From: Lutimaribacter salitolerans
GTDB lineage: Bacteria; Pseudomonadota; Alphaproteobacteria; Rhodobacterales; Rhodobacteraceae
Direction of reading: 5' to 3'
DNA: 64,000 nucleotides
Assembly (NCBI RefSeq): GCF_042677865.1
Contig: NZ_JBHUDD010000155.1
Coordinates: 3,193 to 67,192, forward strand
In this document: positions 41,068 to 50,340 of the stretch, piece after piece
Numbering within the stretch: the first letter of the stretch is position 1
Layout: each line of letters begins with the position of its first letter
The notes under the pieces: generated by a model
Databases searched by the model: none
What the model was told of the DNA's origin: nothing
The model's input: only the letters and a program-made list of their open reading frames with translations
Program-made: the position numbers and the translations under genes

Positions 41068-43463
41068 CAGAACCGGGTCGAAATCGAAACGTTGAACGTC
41101 TGCTCGTCGTCGCGGTCTTCCTTTTCCAACGCCTTGGTAAAGTTGAACCGCAGAGGCCCGATCGGCGTGGTCCAGAACACCGACAGCCCCACAACCTGAC
41201 GCAGCGAGAAATCGTCGTAAAGGATACCGTTAGCGCCCACCGCAAGGCTGTCATCCAATCCCCAGACCGAGCCGATATCATAGAACACGCCGCCCCGGAT
41301 GCCGTACTCTTCCGGCAGACCCAGCGGGAATTCCGCCTCGAACTTGGCAACGGCATACATGTTGCCGCCAAGGGCATCGTTTACGACGTTGTTGCCATCG
41401 GTATCATCGTATTGCCGCGGCCCGATCCCGTCAGGGCTGAAACCGCGCATGATCGACCCGCCGATATTGTATCGGTCGGTCACCCGCGATGTGCCTTCGC
41501 TGAATGACAGTGCACCACCTTCGATCGAGGCGCGCAATGTCACCTCTTCGTTGAACACCTTGGTTTCGGCGGTCGCCTTGGCGCTGGTGCGAATAAACTT
41601 GTTTTCGCCGCCAACCCCGGCGAACTCCTGACCGAACTGAAGACGGTATCCGGCGTTGGGATTCAACCCGTTGATCCGGCTGTCATAGGTGTAGGTATAG
41701 CCGACCGAACTGGTCAGAACGCGGCCGAGGTCCGCCTCCTGCGAAATCACGCTGCCCGTGACCGACGGAACATTCGGATCGACAAGATTCTCGTAATCCG
41801 CCTCCATGTTCACGCTTTCGGCCTGGTAGAACAGGTTCAGGCGTCCGCGCTCGCTGACCGGAAAGCCAAGGCTGGGGCGGAAGCGGAGCAGTTCGGTATC
41901 GTAGTTGGCGTTCAGGTTGTCCGTTTCGATGTACCCGACATCGATGCCGAACTCCAGGTCACGCCCCAAAAGTGCAGGTTCGGTGAACTGCAGACGGTAC
42001 ACGCGGTTGTCCTCGGCGCCCGACAGCGAGAGGTTTATCCGCTGCCCCCTGCCCAGAAAGTTGTCTTCGCTCAGCGATGCGGTCAACGAAAAACCTGTCG
42101 AGCTGGAAAATGCGCCGCCAAAGGACAGCGACCCGGTGGGCTGTTCCTCGACATTCACGTCGACAACCACCTGATCGGGGCTGGAGCCTTCGCGCGCGTT
42201 TACCTCTGCATTCGCGAAAAAGCCAAGCGCGCGGATGCGTTCCGCGCTTTCACGGATTTCGCGGGGGTTGAACGGGTCGCCTTCGACGATCCTGAACTGG
42301 CGGCGCACGACCCGGTCCAGCGTGGTGGCGTTGCCTTCGATGTCGATCCGCTCGACGAATACGCGCTGGCCGCGCACAAGGGCAAATTCCACGTCCAGTG
42401 TCAGATCGCGATCGTTGCGGGTGATGCGCGGCTCGACCCGCACGAAATTCAGCCCCTTGCGGATCGCCAGCGTTTCCAGCCGCGCGATCGAGTTTTCCAC
42501 GATGCTAGGCGAATAGACCACGCCCGGACGCACGCGCAGCGCCTCCTGAAACTCGTCCACGTTCACATCGGACAACTCCGATGTGGTGGTGATGGCGCCG
42601 AACCTGAATTGCTGGCCTTCGTAGATGTTGAAGGTCAGGAAATAGCCGTCACGTTCGCGCGCCAGTTCGGCATTGACCGAGGTGGTGCGGAAATCGACGT
42701 AGCCGCGGCTGTTGTAGAAGTCGGTCAGCACCCGCTTGTCGAACTCGATCCGGTCGGCCACGAACGTGTCCTTGCGGACAAAGGCGCGCAGCAGGCCGGC
42801 CTGCTTGGTTTCCAGCACCCGGCGCAGGCGATTGTCGGAATAGGCCTGGTTGCCGACAAAGCCGATCCGCTCGATCTCGACCAGACCGCCTTCGAAGATC
42901 TCGTAGACCAGATCGACGCGGTTGTCGCCCCGGCGGATGATGCGCGGGGTCACCTGGGCGCCCAGGCGTCCGGCGTTGTTATAGGCTTCGGCGATACGGG
43001 TGGCGTCCTGTTCGGCGACATTCGGGCTGTAGATCCGGCGCGACTGACTTTCGATGACCTGCCCCAGCACATCGTCATCGATGCGGCGGTTGCCCTCGAA
43101 AGAGATCCGGTTGATCGTCGGGAATTCCGTGACCGAGATGACCAGCGTGTTCCCGCGTGGCTCCAGCGCAACGGTTTCGAACTGGCCCGAGGCCAGAATG
43201 CGCTGATAGGCGTCATTCAGAGTGCCCGCCGATACCGTCTGGCCCCGCGCGATTCCCGCATAGGACAGGATCGTGGACGCCTGGATGCGCTGATTGCCTT
43301 CGATTCTGACGTTGGAAAAGCTGTAGCTTTGTGCTTCGGCCTTCTCGGGCAGGCCTGCGAAAGCCATTGCAAAAACAAGGAAAACCAACGCGCCGATGCT
43401 GCGCAGTCCGGTGGCTGTCTTGGCAGGGACATGTCCCAGCGCAGCAGATGCGTCGATCATCAA
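41067..43463 (-). CDS. bamA: Outer membrane protein assembly factor BamA
   Basis: Central Omp85 protein that inserts beta-barrels into the outer membrane. The 798-residue precursor has a signal peptide (SIGALVFLVFAMAFAGLPEKAEA), five POTRA domains (about 48-420; the first begins YSFSNVRIEGNQRIQASTIL) and a 16-strand C-terminal barrel with the lid-loop motif IMRGFSPDGIGPRQYDDTDG (VRGF/Y-type, here MRGF). It ends EQTFNVSISTRF with a terminal Phe, the assembly signal. It lies between orf41 and skp. Confidence 0.97.
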   Translation of the reverse strand: MMIDASAALGHVPAKTATGLRSIGALVFLVFAMAFAGLPEKAEAQSYSFSNVRIEGNQRIQASTILSYAGIARGQTVSAGTLNDAYQRILASGQFETVALEPRGNTLVISVTEFPTINRISFEGNRRIDDDVLGQVIESQSRRIYSPNVAEQDATRIAEAYNNAGRLGAQVTPRIIRRGDNRVDLVYEIFEGGLVEIERIGFVGNQAYSDNRLRRVLETKQAGLLRAFVRKDTFVADRIEFDKRVLTDFYNSRGYVDFRTTSVNAELARERDGYFLTFNIYEGQQFRFGAITTTSELSDVNVDEFQEALRVRPGVVYSPSIVENSIARLETLAIRKGLNFVRVEPRITRNDRDLTLDVEFALVRGQRVFVERIDIEGNATTLDRVVRRQFRIVEGDPFNPREIRESAERIRALGFFANAEVNAREGSSPDQVVVDVNVEEQPTGSLSFGGAFSSSTGFSLTASLSEDNFLGRGQRINLSLSGAEDNRVYRLQFTEPALLGRDLEFGIDVGYIETDNLNANYDTELLRFRPSLGFPVSERGRLNLFYQAESVNMEADYENLVDPNVPSVTGSVISQEADLGRVLTSSVGYTYTYDSRINGLNPNAGYRLQFGQEFAGVGGENKFIRTSAKATAETKVFNEEVTLRASIEGGALSFSEGTSRVTDRYNIGGSIMRGFSPDGIGPRQYDDTDGNNVVNDALGGNMYAVAKFEAEFPLGLPEEYGIRGGVFYDIGSVWGLDDSLAVGANGILYDDFSLRQVVGLSVFWTTPIGPLRFNFTKALEKEDRDDEQTFNVSISTRF

Positions 43464-43519
43464 AATCCCCAGTCAGAGAAGCGTTCGCATCCTGACTATC
43501 GGCATTGATGCCCCTTGTC

Positions 43520-43549
43520 AAAACGCCAAACGCGCCCCGGAAGGGCGCG
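43520..43549 (-). terminator. Hairpin between orf41 and bamA
   Basis: On the minus strand CGCGCCC / GGGCGCG (43531-43549, 5-base loop) is followed by TTTGGCGTTTT. It lies between orf41 and the bamA start, so the upstream part of the cluster may partly end here and bamA may have its own promoter in the remaining 55 bp. Confidence 0.7.
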
Positions 43550-43577
43550 CGCAGGCGAAATCGAATTTCCGGTTGGA

Positions 43578-43703
43578 TCACAAGCTGTAGAAATATACCG
43601 CCAATGCGACGCACATGTAGATGGTTACCACGAAAAGGATGCGGTCCCAGTTCAACCGGACCAACAGCCCAAGACCCCGCGCGCCTGTCTGTATCGTTTG
43701 CAT
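43578..43703 (-). CDS. Small single-span membrane peptide, 41 aa, between rseP and bamA
   Basis: Reading the minus strand from the ATG at 43703 gives MQTIQTGARGLGLLVRLNWD followed by a hydrophobic stretch RILFVVTIYMCVALAVYFYS and a final Leu, then TGA. It is a short basic N-terminus plus one membrane span, with weak AAGGCGGG upstream. It sits in the 330-bp gap between rseP (stop 43795) and bamA, followed by a hairpin terminator. No known function; the position invites a role near the site-2 protease or Bam machinery. Confidence 0.65.
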   Translation of the reverse strand: MQTIQTGARGLGLLVRLNWDRILFVVTIYMCVALAVYFYSL

Positions 43704-43794
43704 GTCACACCCGCCTTAGTCATCTGTTCGGTGCAAACATTAAAAGAGCATTGTGGCACGATTTGGGCAAAATCGCAGCCACCGGCGCACGCGA

Positions 43795-45138
43795 TCAGGG
43801 GCAGAAGATGTCATTCGTCAGGGCAAACACCATCAGCGACAGGATCACGAACAGGCCCGTGGTCATCATGATCCGCAGCGCAAGATCGCTGGGCGGACGC
43901 CCTCGGACGGCCTCGTAGGCATAGAACACCAGATGCCCGCCATCCAGCACGGGGATGGGAAACAGGTTCAACAACCCCACCGCCGCTGACAGGACGCCGA
44001 TGAAATAGATGAAATTCCATGCGCCCTGGCTGGCCATCTGCCCCGACACCTCGGCAATTCCGATGGGCCCCGACATGTTGCAGCTTGAAATCGCGCCCGT
44101 CACCATGTGCCACAGACCCGAGATCGAGCCGCGCATGATTTCATAGGTGCCCTGCACACCCCCCCACAGCGCCTGACCCAGCCCGGGCGCGGCGGTGGCC
44201 GGTTCAAACGCCATGCCTCCCACGATGCCGATGCGCCAGTTGGTCTGGAATCCACCTTCCCGCTGGGGTTCATCGACTCGGCGCGGGGTCAGCGTCAGCT
44301 CCAGCTCCTCACCCGCGCGCCAGACCGTAAGGGCAAGCGGTGTGCCGGCGCCCCCTTCGACCCGGTCGCGCAGTTGCGAAAAGGCAAAGATCGGCGTGCC
44401 ATCCACGGCAGTGATCACATCGCCCACCCGCAACCCGGACGTAAACGCCGCCGATTGCGGAGACAGTTGCGTGACCAGGGGCGGCATCAGCCAGGGGCCA
44501 TCCAGCGCCATTTGCTGGCCGTCCCGATCCACCACATATTCAAGCCGGGGTTGTTCCGGCAAAGCGTTCAGCAGATCGTCAAACCCGGTGGTGTTCTCGA
44601 AATCCGGTACGGGGATGCCGCCGATTTCCAGCAGCACATCGCCCGATTGCAACGCGGTTTCCTGCGGCAGCGGGCGCATGTCCCCGATGGTGAGCGGGTC
44701 AACCGCGACACCGCGCGTCATGCCCACTGCAGTGAAAAGCGCAATCGCCAGAACGAAGTTGAACACCGGCCCCGCCGCCACGGTCGCCGTGCGCGCCCAC
44801 AACGGCGCACCGGCCATGGTGCTGCGCTGCTCTGCGGGCGTCATCTCGCGCACCGCCTCGCCATCAGGGGCGCTGGCGGCATTGGCGTCGCCGCGAAACT
44901 TGACATAACCACCAAAGGGGAGCGCCGCGATCTGCCAGACCGTGCCGCGCTTGTCCGTCCGGGCGAACAGCACAGGGCCAAAGCCAAGGCTGAACACATC
45001 CGCATGGATGCCCGACCAGCGCCCGACTATATAGTGGCCGTATTCATGGATCGCCACGATCACCGACAAGGCCACGACGAAAGCAGCCAGCGTGCCCAGA
45101 AGGTTGCCAAACTGGGGAAGCAGCGAAATGATATCCAA
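43795..45138 (-). CDS. rseP: RseP-type site-2 intramembrane metalloprotease
   Basis: M50 zinc protease that cuts membrane-bound anti-sigma factors and signal peptides. The 447 residues contain the zinc motif HEYGH in VIVAIHEYGHYIVGRWSGIH (about 25-44), FGGYVKFRGDANAAS, two PDZ domains (around GDVLLEIGGIPVPDF and GDVITAVDGTPIFAF), and the second metal region LLNLFPIPVLDGGHLVFYAY with the conserved LDG aspartate. Length is typical. It is 36 bp past dxr. Confidence 0.96.
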   Translation of the reverse strand: MDIISLLPQFGNLLGTLAAFVVALSVIVAIHEYGHYIVGRWSGIHADVFSLGFGPVLFARTDKRGTVWQIAALPFGGYVKFRGDANAASAPDGEAVREMTPAEQRSTMAGAPLWARTATVAAGPVFNFVLAIALFTAVGMTRGVAVDPLTIGDMRPLPQETALQSGDVLLEIGGIPVPDFENTTGFDDLLNALPEQPRLEYVVDRDGQQMALDGPWLMPPLVTQLSPQSAAFTSGLRVGDVITAVDGTPIFAFSQLRDRVEGGAGTPLALTVWRAGEELELTLTPRRVDEPQREGGFQTNWRIGIVGGMAFEPATAAPGLGQALWGGVQGTYEIMRGSISGLWHMVTGAISSCNMSGPIGIAEVSGQMASQGAWNFIYFIGVLSAAVGLLNLFPIPVLDGGHLVFYAYEAVRGRPPSDLALRIMMTTGLFVILSLMVFALTNDIFCP

Positions 45139-45174
45139 AAGCCTGTCCTTTATTGCCTGCCTGCAAGCGCCGTG

Positions 45175-46347
45175 TCAGCAGTTTTGCGCGATTTGATCGT
45201 CGACGTCCTGACGTGCCAGATGGTCCGCTCGGGCCACGTTATCAAGGGTGATTTCGGCATCAAGAAGGCCGGACTGTGCCGACAGCCTGTCCAGCACACC
45301 CGCAACCACCGCCGTCATGTCGGTGAACCCAAGCCGCCCGGCAATGAACGCATCCAGCGCGCGCTCCTTGGCCCCGTTGAAGATCGCGCCGGAAAGACCG
45401 CCGATGCGCATCACCTGCTGTGCCAGATCCAGCGCCGGATAGCGCGCAGTGTCGGGCGCGCGGAAATTCAGTTGGCCGATGCGTGCCAGATCCAGCCGTT
45501 CGACCGGCAGATCCCGGCGCTCGGGCCAGTTCAGCGCATAGCCGATGGCGTGGCGCATGTCCGAGGGGCCGACATGGGCCATCAGCGCCCCGTCGCGAAA
45601 CCCCACCAGCGCGTGGATCAGGGATTCAGGGTGGATCAACACCTCGATCTGATCGGGCGCGATGCCAAAGTATTCACGGGTTTCAATGACTTCCAGCGCC
45701 TTGTTGAACATCGACGCGCTGTCGATGGTGATGCGTTGGCCCATATCCCAATTGGGATGGCAGGACGCCTCGGCCACCGATGCCTTTGCCAGCCGGTCCA
45801 GCGGCCAATCGCGGAACGCCCCACCGCTGGCGGTGATCACGATCCGCTCGACCGCCGCCATATCCTCGCCCACCAGCGCCTGAAAAATAGCAGAATGCTC
45901 GCTGTCCACCGGCAGGATGCGCGCGTCATGCTGACGCGCGGTCGCCATCAATAGTGGCCCGGCGGTGACCAGCGATTCCTTGTTGGCCAGCGCCAGCGTC
46001 GTGCCCTGCTCCAGCGCCTTCAGCCCCGGGGCCAGCCCGGCAACACCCACGATGGCCGACATGATCCAGTCGGCAGGACGCGCTGCCGCCTCGACCAGAG
46101 CCGCGGGCCCGGCTGCCGCCTCTACGCCGGAGCCTGCCAACGCCGCGCGCAGATCCTCCAGCCGCGCGGGATCGGCGGTGACAGCCAGTTCCGCACCCAG
46201 ACGCCGCGCATCGGCGGCCAGTTGCGCGATGTTTTGCCCGCCGGTCAGCGCCACGACCTGAAACCGCGCCGGATCGCGTGCGATCAGGTCGATCGTGTTT
46301 TGCCCGATCGAGCCTGTCGCGCCAAAGATGCTGACCCGCCGCGTCAT
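45175..46347 (-). CDS. dxr: 1-deoxy-D-xylulose 5-phosphate reductoisomerase
   Basis: Second step of the MEP isoprenoid pathway, NADPH-dependent, feeding undecaprenyl phosphate made by UppS in the same cluster. From the ATG at 46347 (4-bp overlap with cdsA) it has 390 residues: NADPH motif SIFGATGSIGQNTIDLIARD (5-24), LALANKESLVTAG, the metal ligands in LPVDSEHSAIFQAL, the flexible loop ITASGGAFRDWP and SCHPNWDMGQRITIDSASMF then NKALEVIE. The much longer frame to 47118 is antisense overlap of cdsA in another frame. Confidence 0.97.
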   Translation of the reverse strand: MTRRVSIFGATGSIGQNTIDLIARDPARFQVVALTGGQNIAQLAADARRLGAELAVTADPARLEDLRAALAGSGVEAAAGPAALVEAAARPADWIMSAIVGVAGLAPGLKALEQGTTLALANKESLVTAGPLLMATARQHDARILPVDSEHSAIFQALVGEDMAAVERIVITASGGAFRDWPLDRLAKASVAEASCHPNWDMGQRITIDSASMFNKALEVIETREYFGIAPDQIEVLIHPESLIHALVGFRDGALMAHVGPSDMRHAIGYALNWPERRDLPVERLDLARIGQLNFRAPDTARYPALDLAQQVMRIGGLSGAIFNGAKERALDAFIAGRLGFTDMTAVVAGVLDRLSAQSGLLDAEITLDNVARADHLARQDVDDQIAQNC

Positions 46348-47138
46348 GTCACCATCCCCAGAGCCAGAACCAGCAACGCGCCACCGATCAGCCCGTCGAA
46401 CCGGTCGAGCAAGCCGCCATGCCCGGGGATCAGGGCCGAGCTGTCCTTGACCCCTGCCCGCCGCTTGATGGCGCTTTCCATGATGTCCCCCAGTTGCGCG
46501 GCCAGCGCCACCAGCATCGAGAACATGACGACGGCCCATGCCGGAACAGGCACACCGAAATAGGCCTCGAACACGTTCAGGAACAGCAGCCCCACCACGC
46601 CGGCCCCGACCCAGCCCGCCACCGTGCCGGACCATGTCTTCTTGGGGCTGATCGCAGGCCAGAACTTTGGCCCGCCCAGCACGCGGCCCACGAAATACCC
46701 GCCCACATCCGACGCGATCACCACACACAACAGCCAGATCAGAAACGGAATGCCCAGCCCGTCGCGAATCCAGCACAGGGAATAGCCCGCCAGCAGGATC
46801 ATCGGCGCATAGATCAGCCAGGATTTGCGAAAGGTCCGGATCATTATCGCCCCGACGATGACGATTGCGGCTATGGCAGGCAGGATGACCATGTCGGGCA
46901 CATGGTTCAGCGCGACCATCACCGCCCCCGACAGCAGCGCCAGCTGCACCGCGGCGCCGCCCCCGTCGCCGGTCAGCATGCGCACCAGTTCCCAGATCAT
47001 CAACCCGATGATCCCGCCGACGAACAAGTGAAACCACAGCCCGCCCAACCAGACCTCGACCGCGCCGATGGCCAGCATCGCCACCGCCGATGCCACCCGC
47101 ACCCACAGATCGTCCCATTTCGAGACGACCGCCTTCAT
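46344..47138 (-). CDS. cdsA: Phosphatidate cytidylyltransferase
   Basis: Makes CDP-diacylglycerol for phospholipid synthesis in the inner membrane. From the ATG at 47138 (ATGA overlap with uppS) it has 264 residues and eight predicted spans, with the signature SAIKRRAGVKDSSALIPGHG then GLLDRFDGLIGG near the C-terminus. VIASDVGGYFVGRVLGGPKF and SPKKTWSGTVAGWVGAGVVG are further family blocks. The stop overlaps dxr by 4 bp. Confidence 0.95.
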   Translation of the reverse strand: MKAVVSKWDDLWVRVASAVAMLAIGAVEVWLGGLWFHLFVGGIIGLMIWELVRMLTGDGGGAAVQLALLSGAVMVALNHVPDMVILPAIAAIVIVGAIMIRTFRKSWLIYAPMILLAGYSLCWIRDGLGIPFLIWLLCVVIASDVGGYFVGRVLGGPKFWPAISPKKTWSGTVAGWVGAGVVGLLFLNVFEAYFGVPVPAWAVVMFSMLVALAAQLGDIMESAIKRRAGVKDSSALIPGHGGLLDRFDGLIGGALLVLALGMVT

Positions 47139-47863
47139 GCGGTCACGGCACCGAAACGGCGGTCGCGGTTGGAATAGCTGTCCAGCAACAGGGCAAACTC
47201 GTCGCGCGTGAAATCGGGCCACAGCGTGTCGATGAATTCGTATTCCGCATAGGCCGATTGCAACAGCAGGAAGTTCGATATCCGCGCCTCGCCGCTGGTG
47301 CGGATCACCAGATCGGGATCGGGCAGCACGTAGGTGTCCAGGTATCGCGGCAGGGTTTCCTCGTCCACCTGTTCGGGGTCAAGCCGGCCGCTGGCCACAT
47401 CCTGCGCCAGCCGCTTGGTGGCGCGCGCCACCTCGTCGCGGCCGCCATAGTTCAGCGCGATCGTCAGATGCACCCGGTCATTGGATTCGGTCATCTGCTC
47501 AAGCTCGTCCATCAGGTTGAACAGCTTGGCATCCAGCCGCACCCGGTCGCCGATAAAGCGCACGCGCACGCCCTCGTCACGCAGATCGCGCGCCTCCTTG
47601 GTGATATAGCGGCGGAACAGGCTCATCAGCCCGGCCACCTCGACCTGCGTGCGGCGCCAGTTCTCGGTCGAAAAGGCAAATATCGTCAGGTATTTCACGC
47701 CCAGATCGGGACATGATTCGACGATCTCGCGGACGCGCTTGGCCCCGGCATGATGCCCGAACAGGCGCGGGCGGCCACGTTGCGTGGCCCAGCGCCCGTT
47801 GCCATCCATGATGATCGCAACATGGGCCGCGGGGGTGCTTTTGGTATGAGAGCCGGGTTTCAA
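47135..47863 (-). CDS. uppS: Undecaprenyl diphosphate synthase (TTG start likely)
   Basis: Cis-prenyltransferase that makes the C55 carrier for peptidoglycan and LPS. The 242 residues hold the catalytic VAIIMDGNGRWATQRGRPRL (D20 of MDGNGRW), GAKRVREIVESCPDLGVKYL, TIFAFSTENWRRTQVEV and the C-terminal DLVIRTSGEARISNFLLLQS then AYAEYEFIDTLWPDF. No ATG is available upstream of the active site, and an in-frame stop lies 27 bp upstream, so TTG at 47861-47863 is the probable start, with AAGGCGG 9 bases ahead. A weak start may tune expression. Confidence 0.95.
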   Translation of the reverse strand: MKPGSHTKSTPAAHVAIIMDGNGRWATQRGRPRLFGHHAGAKRVREIVESCPDLGVKYLTIFAFSTENWRRTQVEVAGLMSLFRRYITKEARDLRDEGVRVRFIGDRVRLDAKLFNLMDELEQMTESNDRVHLTIALNYGGRDEVARATKRLAQDVASGRLDPEQVDEETLPRYLDTYVLPDPDLVIRTSGEARISNFLLLQSAYAEYEFIDTLWPDFTRDEFALLLDSYSNRDRRFGAVTA

Positions 47864-47897
47864 GAAAATGCGCCGCCTTTTTTCAAATCAGCAAGTG

Positions 47898-48458
47898 TCA
47901 AACCTGCATGATCTCGGATTGCTTGTTGTCCAGCGCCTCGTCGATCATCTTGATGTATGTGTCGGTCAGGTCCTGCACTTCGGATTCCCAGAACTTCTGA
48001 TCATCCTCGGACATCTGGTCCTTGGCCTTCTTGATCTGGTCCATCCCGTCACGGCGCACGTTGCGCACGGCGACGCGGGCATGTTCGGCATATTGCGCGG
48101 CGACCTTGCCCAGCTCGCGGCGGCGTTCCTCGTTCAGTTCGGGGATCGGCAGCATGATGATCGTGCCGTTGGTCTGCGGGTTGATCCCCAACCCCGAATT
48201 CATGATCGCCTTTTCCACCTTGGACACCATCGAGCGGTCCCAGACGTTGATCGTGACCATGCGCGGTTCGGGCACGTTGACCGTGCCCAACTGGTTGATC
48301 GGTGTCTGCTGGCCGTAGGCATCCACCATGATCGGTTCCAGCATCGTGCCCGAGGCCCGCCCCGTGCGCAGCGACGCGAATTCGGTTTTCAGCGATGCCA
48401 TGGCACCGTCCATGCGGCGTTTGATATCGTCCGTATCAAGAATGAAGTCGTCTGACAT
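47898..48458 (-). CDS. frr: Ribosome-recycling factor
   Basis: Splits post-termination ribosomes with EF-G. The 186 residues show the three-helix-bundle sequence: RRMDGAMASLKTEFASLRTG then RASGTMLEPIMVDAYGQQTP, NVPEPRMVTINVWDRSMVSK, PELNEERRRELGKVAAQYAE and RNVRRDGMDQIKKAKDQMSE. Length is standard. It lies between pyrH and uppS, the usual neighbours. Confidence 0.98.
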   Translation of the reverse strand: MSDDFILDTDDIKRRMDGAMASLKTEFASLRTGRASGTMLEPIMVDAYGQQTPINQLGTVNVPEPRMVTINVWDRSMVSKVEKAIMNSGLGINPQTNGTIIMLPIPELNEERRRELGKVAAQYAEHARVAVRNVRRDGMDQIKKAKDQMSEDDQKFWESEVQDLTDTYIKMIDEALDNKQSEIMQV

Positions 48459-48529
48459 GATGGCCCTTGCAGCTTGGTGATGTGTCGATTTGCAGAACGG
48501 TCTAATCCAAGCCCGCGGATTTGGCCAGC

Positions 48530-49264
48530 CTAGCCATGCACCTTGGTATATGTGCCCTCACCCGCCAGGATGCCCCTGAACCCGCCGGGTTCGTCCAGCG
48601 AAAACACGATGATCGGCAGGTTGTTGTCGCGCGCCAGCGCGATGGCGCTGGCGTCCATCACGTTCAGATGCTGGGCCAGCACCTCGTCATAGGTCACGCT
48701 GTCATAGCGCACCGCGTCGTCATGTTTCATCGGGTCCTTGTCATAGACCCCGTCCACCTTGGTGCCCTTCAGGATCGCCTCGCAGGCCATTTCATTGGCC
48801 CGCAGCGTGGCTGCCGTGTCGGTGGTGAAATACGGATTGCCGGTGCCGGCGGCAAAGATGCAGACCCGCTGCTTTTCCAGATGCCGGACCGCGCGGCGGC
48901 GGATATAGGGCTCGGCCACCTCGTCCATGCGGATGGCGCTGATGACGCGGGTAAAGACGCCCAGACCCTCAAGCGCCGATTGCATCGCCAGCGCATTCAT
49001 CACCGTGGCCAGCATGCCCATGTAGTCGGCGGTTGTCCGCTCCATCCCCTGCGCGCTGCCTGCCAGACCGCGAAAGATGTTGCCGCCGCCGATCACCATG
49101 CAGATCTCTACCCCCAGGTCATGGACCACCTTCACCTCGCGGGCGATTCGCTGCACCGTGGGTGGATGCAGGCCGAACCCCTGATCACCCATCAACGCCT
49201 CGCCCGATATTTTCAGCATCACCCGCTTGAAGGCGGGTTTCGGGGTCTGGGCGGCGTCGGCCAT
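48530..49264 (-). CDS. pyrH: UMP kinase
   Basis: Hexameric amino-acid-kinase-fold enzyme phosphorylating UMP. From the ATG at 49264 (GGAG site) the product has 244 residues: KRVMLKISGEALMGDQGFGL (14-33), CMVIGGGNIFRGLAGSAQGM then ERTTADYMGMLATVMNALAM, AGTGNPYFTTDTAATLRANE and LKGTKVDGVYDKDPMKHDDA. It heads the minus-strand envelope cluster and is divergent from miaA; the 132-bp gap must contain the cluster promoter. Confidence 0.97.
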   Translation of the reverse strand: MADAAQTPKPAFKRVMLKISGEALMGDQGFGLHPPTVQRIAREVKVVHDLGVEICMVIGGGNIFRGLAGSAQGMERTTADYMGMLATVMNALAMQSALEGLGVFTRVISAIRMDEVAEPYIRRRAVRHLEKQRVCIFAAGTGNPYFTTDTAATLRANEMACEAILKGTKVDGVYDKDPMKHDDAVRYDSVTYDEVLAQHLNVMDASAIALARDNNLPIIVFSLDEPGGFRGILAGEGTYTKVHG

Positions 49265-49396
49265 GGGCAGGAGCTCCGTGCGTATGTGAGGATCGCGGGC
49301 AAACTGTCGCAAAACGCGGCCGGGTTCAATGCGGGATCGGCCCATATGCGCAATGGGTTTTGAACCGGCGCGGTTTTGCCGCTACATCGCGCATCC

Positions 49397-50278
49397 ATGC
49401 AGATGATCCATGACATTCCCCCCGACCGGCCCGTTCTGATCGCAGGCCCCACCGCCAGCGGCAAATCCGCCCTGGCGCTGCGCATTGCCGAAACCGGTGG
49501 CGGCGTGATCGTCAATGCCGATGCGATTCAGGTGTTCGACTGCTGGCGCGTGCTGACGGCAAGGCCAGATGCGGCGGATGAGGCGCGCGCACCGCATTGC
49601 CTCTACGGTCATGTGCCTTGCGATTTTGCCTATTCGGTGGGCCATTGGCTGCGCGAGGCTGCGGCAATTCTGCAAAGCGGTGCCCGCCCCGTCATCGTCG
49701 GCGGCACGGGCCTGTATTTTCGCGCGCTGACCGAGGGGCTGGCCGATATTCCCGCCACGCCGCCCGACATCCGGGCCGAGGCCGACGCGCGGCTGCGCGA
49801 TGACGGCCTGCCCGCGCTGCTGGCCGGGCTGGATGACGCCACCGCCGCACGGATCGACCGCCGGAACCCGATGCGCGTGCAGCGCGCGTGGGAGGTATTG
49901 CGCAGCACCGGGCGCGGGCTGGCCGACTGGCAGGACGACACCCCGCCGCCACTGCTGCCGCTGACCGACACAATGCCGCTGCTGGTCATGGCCGATACCG
50001 ACTGGCTGAACGCCCGGATCGCGCAGCGGTTCGACCGGATGCTGGAGCTTGGCGCGCTGGACGAGGCCCGCGCGATCCTGCCGCGCTGGTCCCCCGCCCT
50101 GCCCGCGGCCAAGGCCATCGGCGCCCCCGAGCTGATTGCCCACCTGCGCGGCGAGATCACGCTGGACGCCGCGCGCGAGGCTGCAACCATCGCCACACGG
50201 CAGTTCGCCAAGCGTCAGCGGACGTGGTTTCGTGCCCGGATGGGCGGATGGACGCAGGTTCCCGCCAAGACGCTTTGA
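49397..50278 (+). CDS. miaA: tRNA dimethylallyltransferase MiaA
   Basis: Adds dimethylallyl to A37 of UNN-decoding tRNAs. About 293 residues from the ATG at 49397 (ATG at 49403 also possible; ribosome site weak). Walker A is VLIAGPTASGKSALALRIAE (residues 13-32), followed by NADAIQVFDCWRVLTARPDA, GHVPCDFAYSVGHWLREA, PVIVGGTGLYFRALTEGL and the C-terminal RQFAKRQRTWFRARM typical of the family. The frame can be extended to 49376 only with TTG. Confidence 0.95.
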   Translation: MQMIHDIPPDRPVLIAGPTASGKSALALRIAETGGGVIVNADAIQVFDCWRVLTARPDAADEARAPHCLYGHVPCDFAYSVGHWLREAAAILQSGARPVIVGGTGLYFRALTEGLADIPATPPDIRAEADARLRDDGLPALLAGLDDATAARIDRRNPMRVQRAWEVLRSTGRGLADWQDDTPPPLLPLTDTMPLLVMADTDWLNARIAQRFDRMLELGALDEARAILPRWSPALPAAKAIGAPELIAHLRGEITLDAAREAATIATRQFAKRQRTWFRARMGGWTQVPAKTL

Positions 50279-50340
50279 ATCTTTGCCATGGTTTGTCACA
50301 CTGTGCGCAGACTCGCCTCCCGCATGACGGTAAGGACAGT

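Noticed and set aside
45175..47118. N-terminal extension of dxr to 647 codons
   Set aside because: The first 257 codons lie out of frame over cdsA; the ATGA overlap at 46344-46347 gives the natural start.
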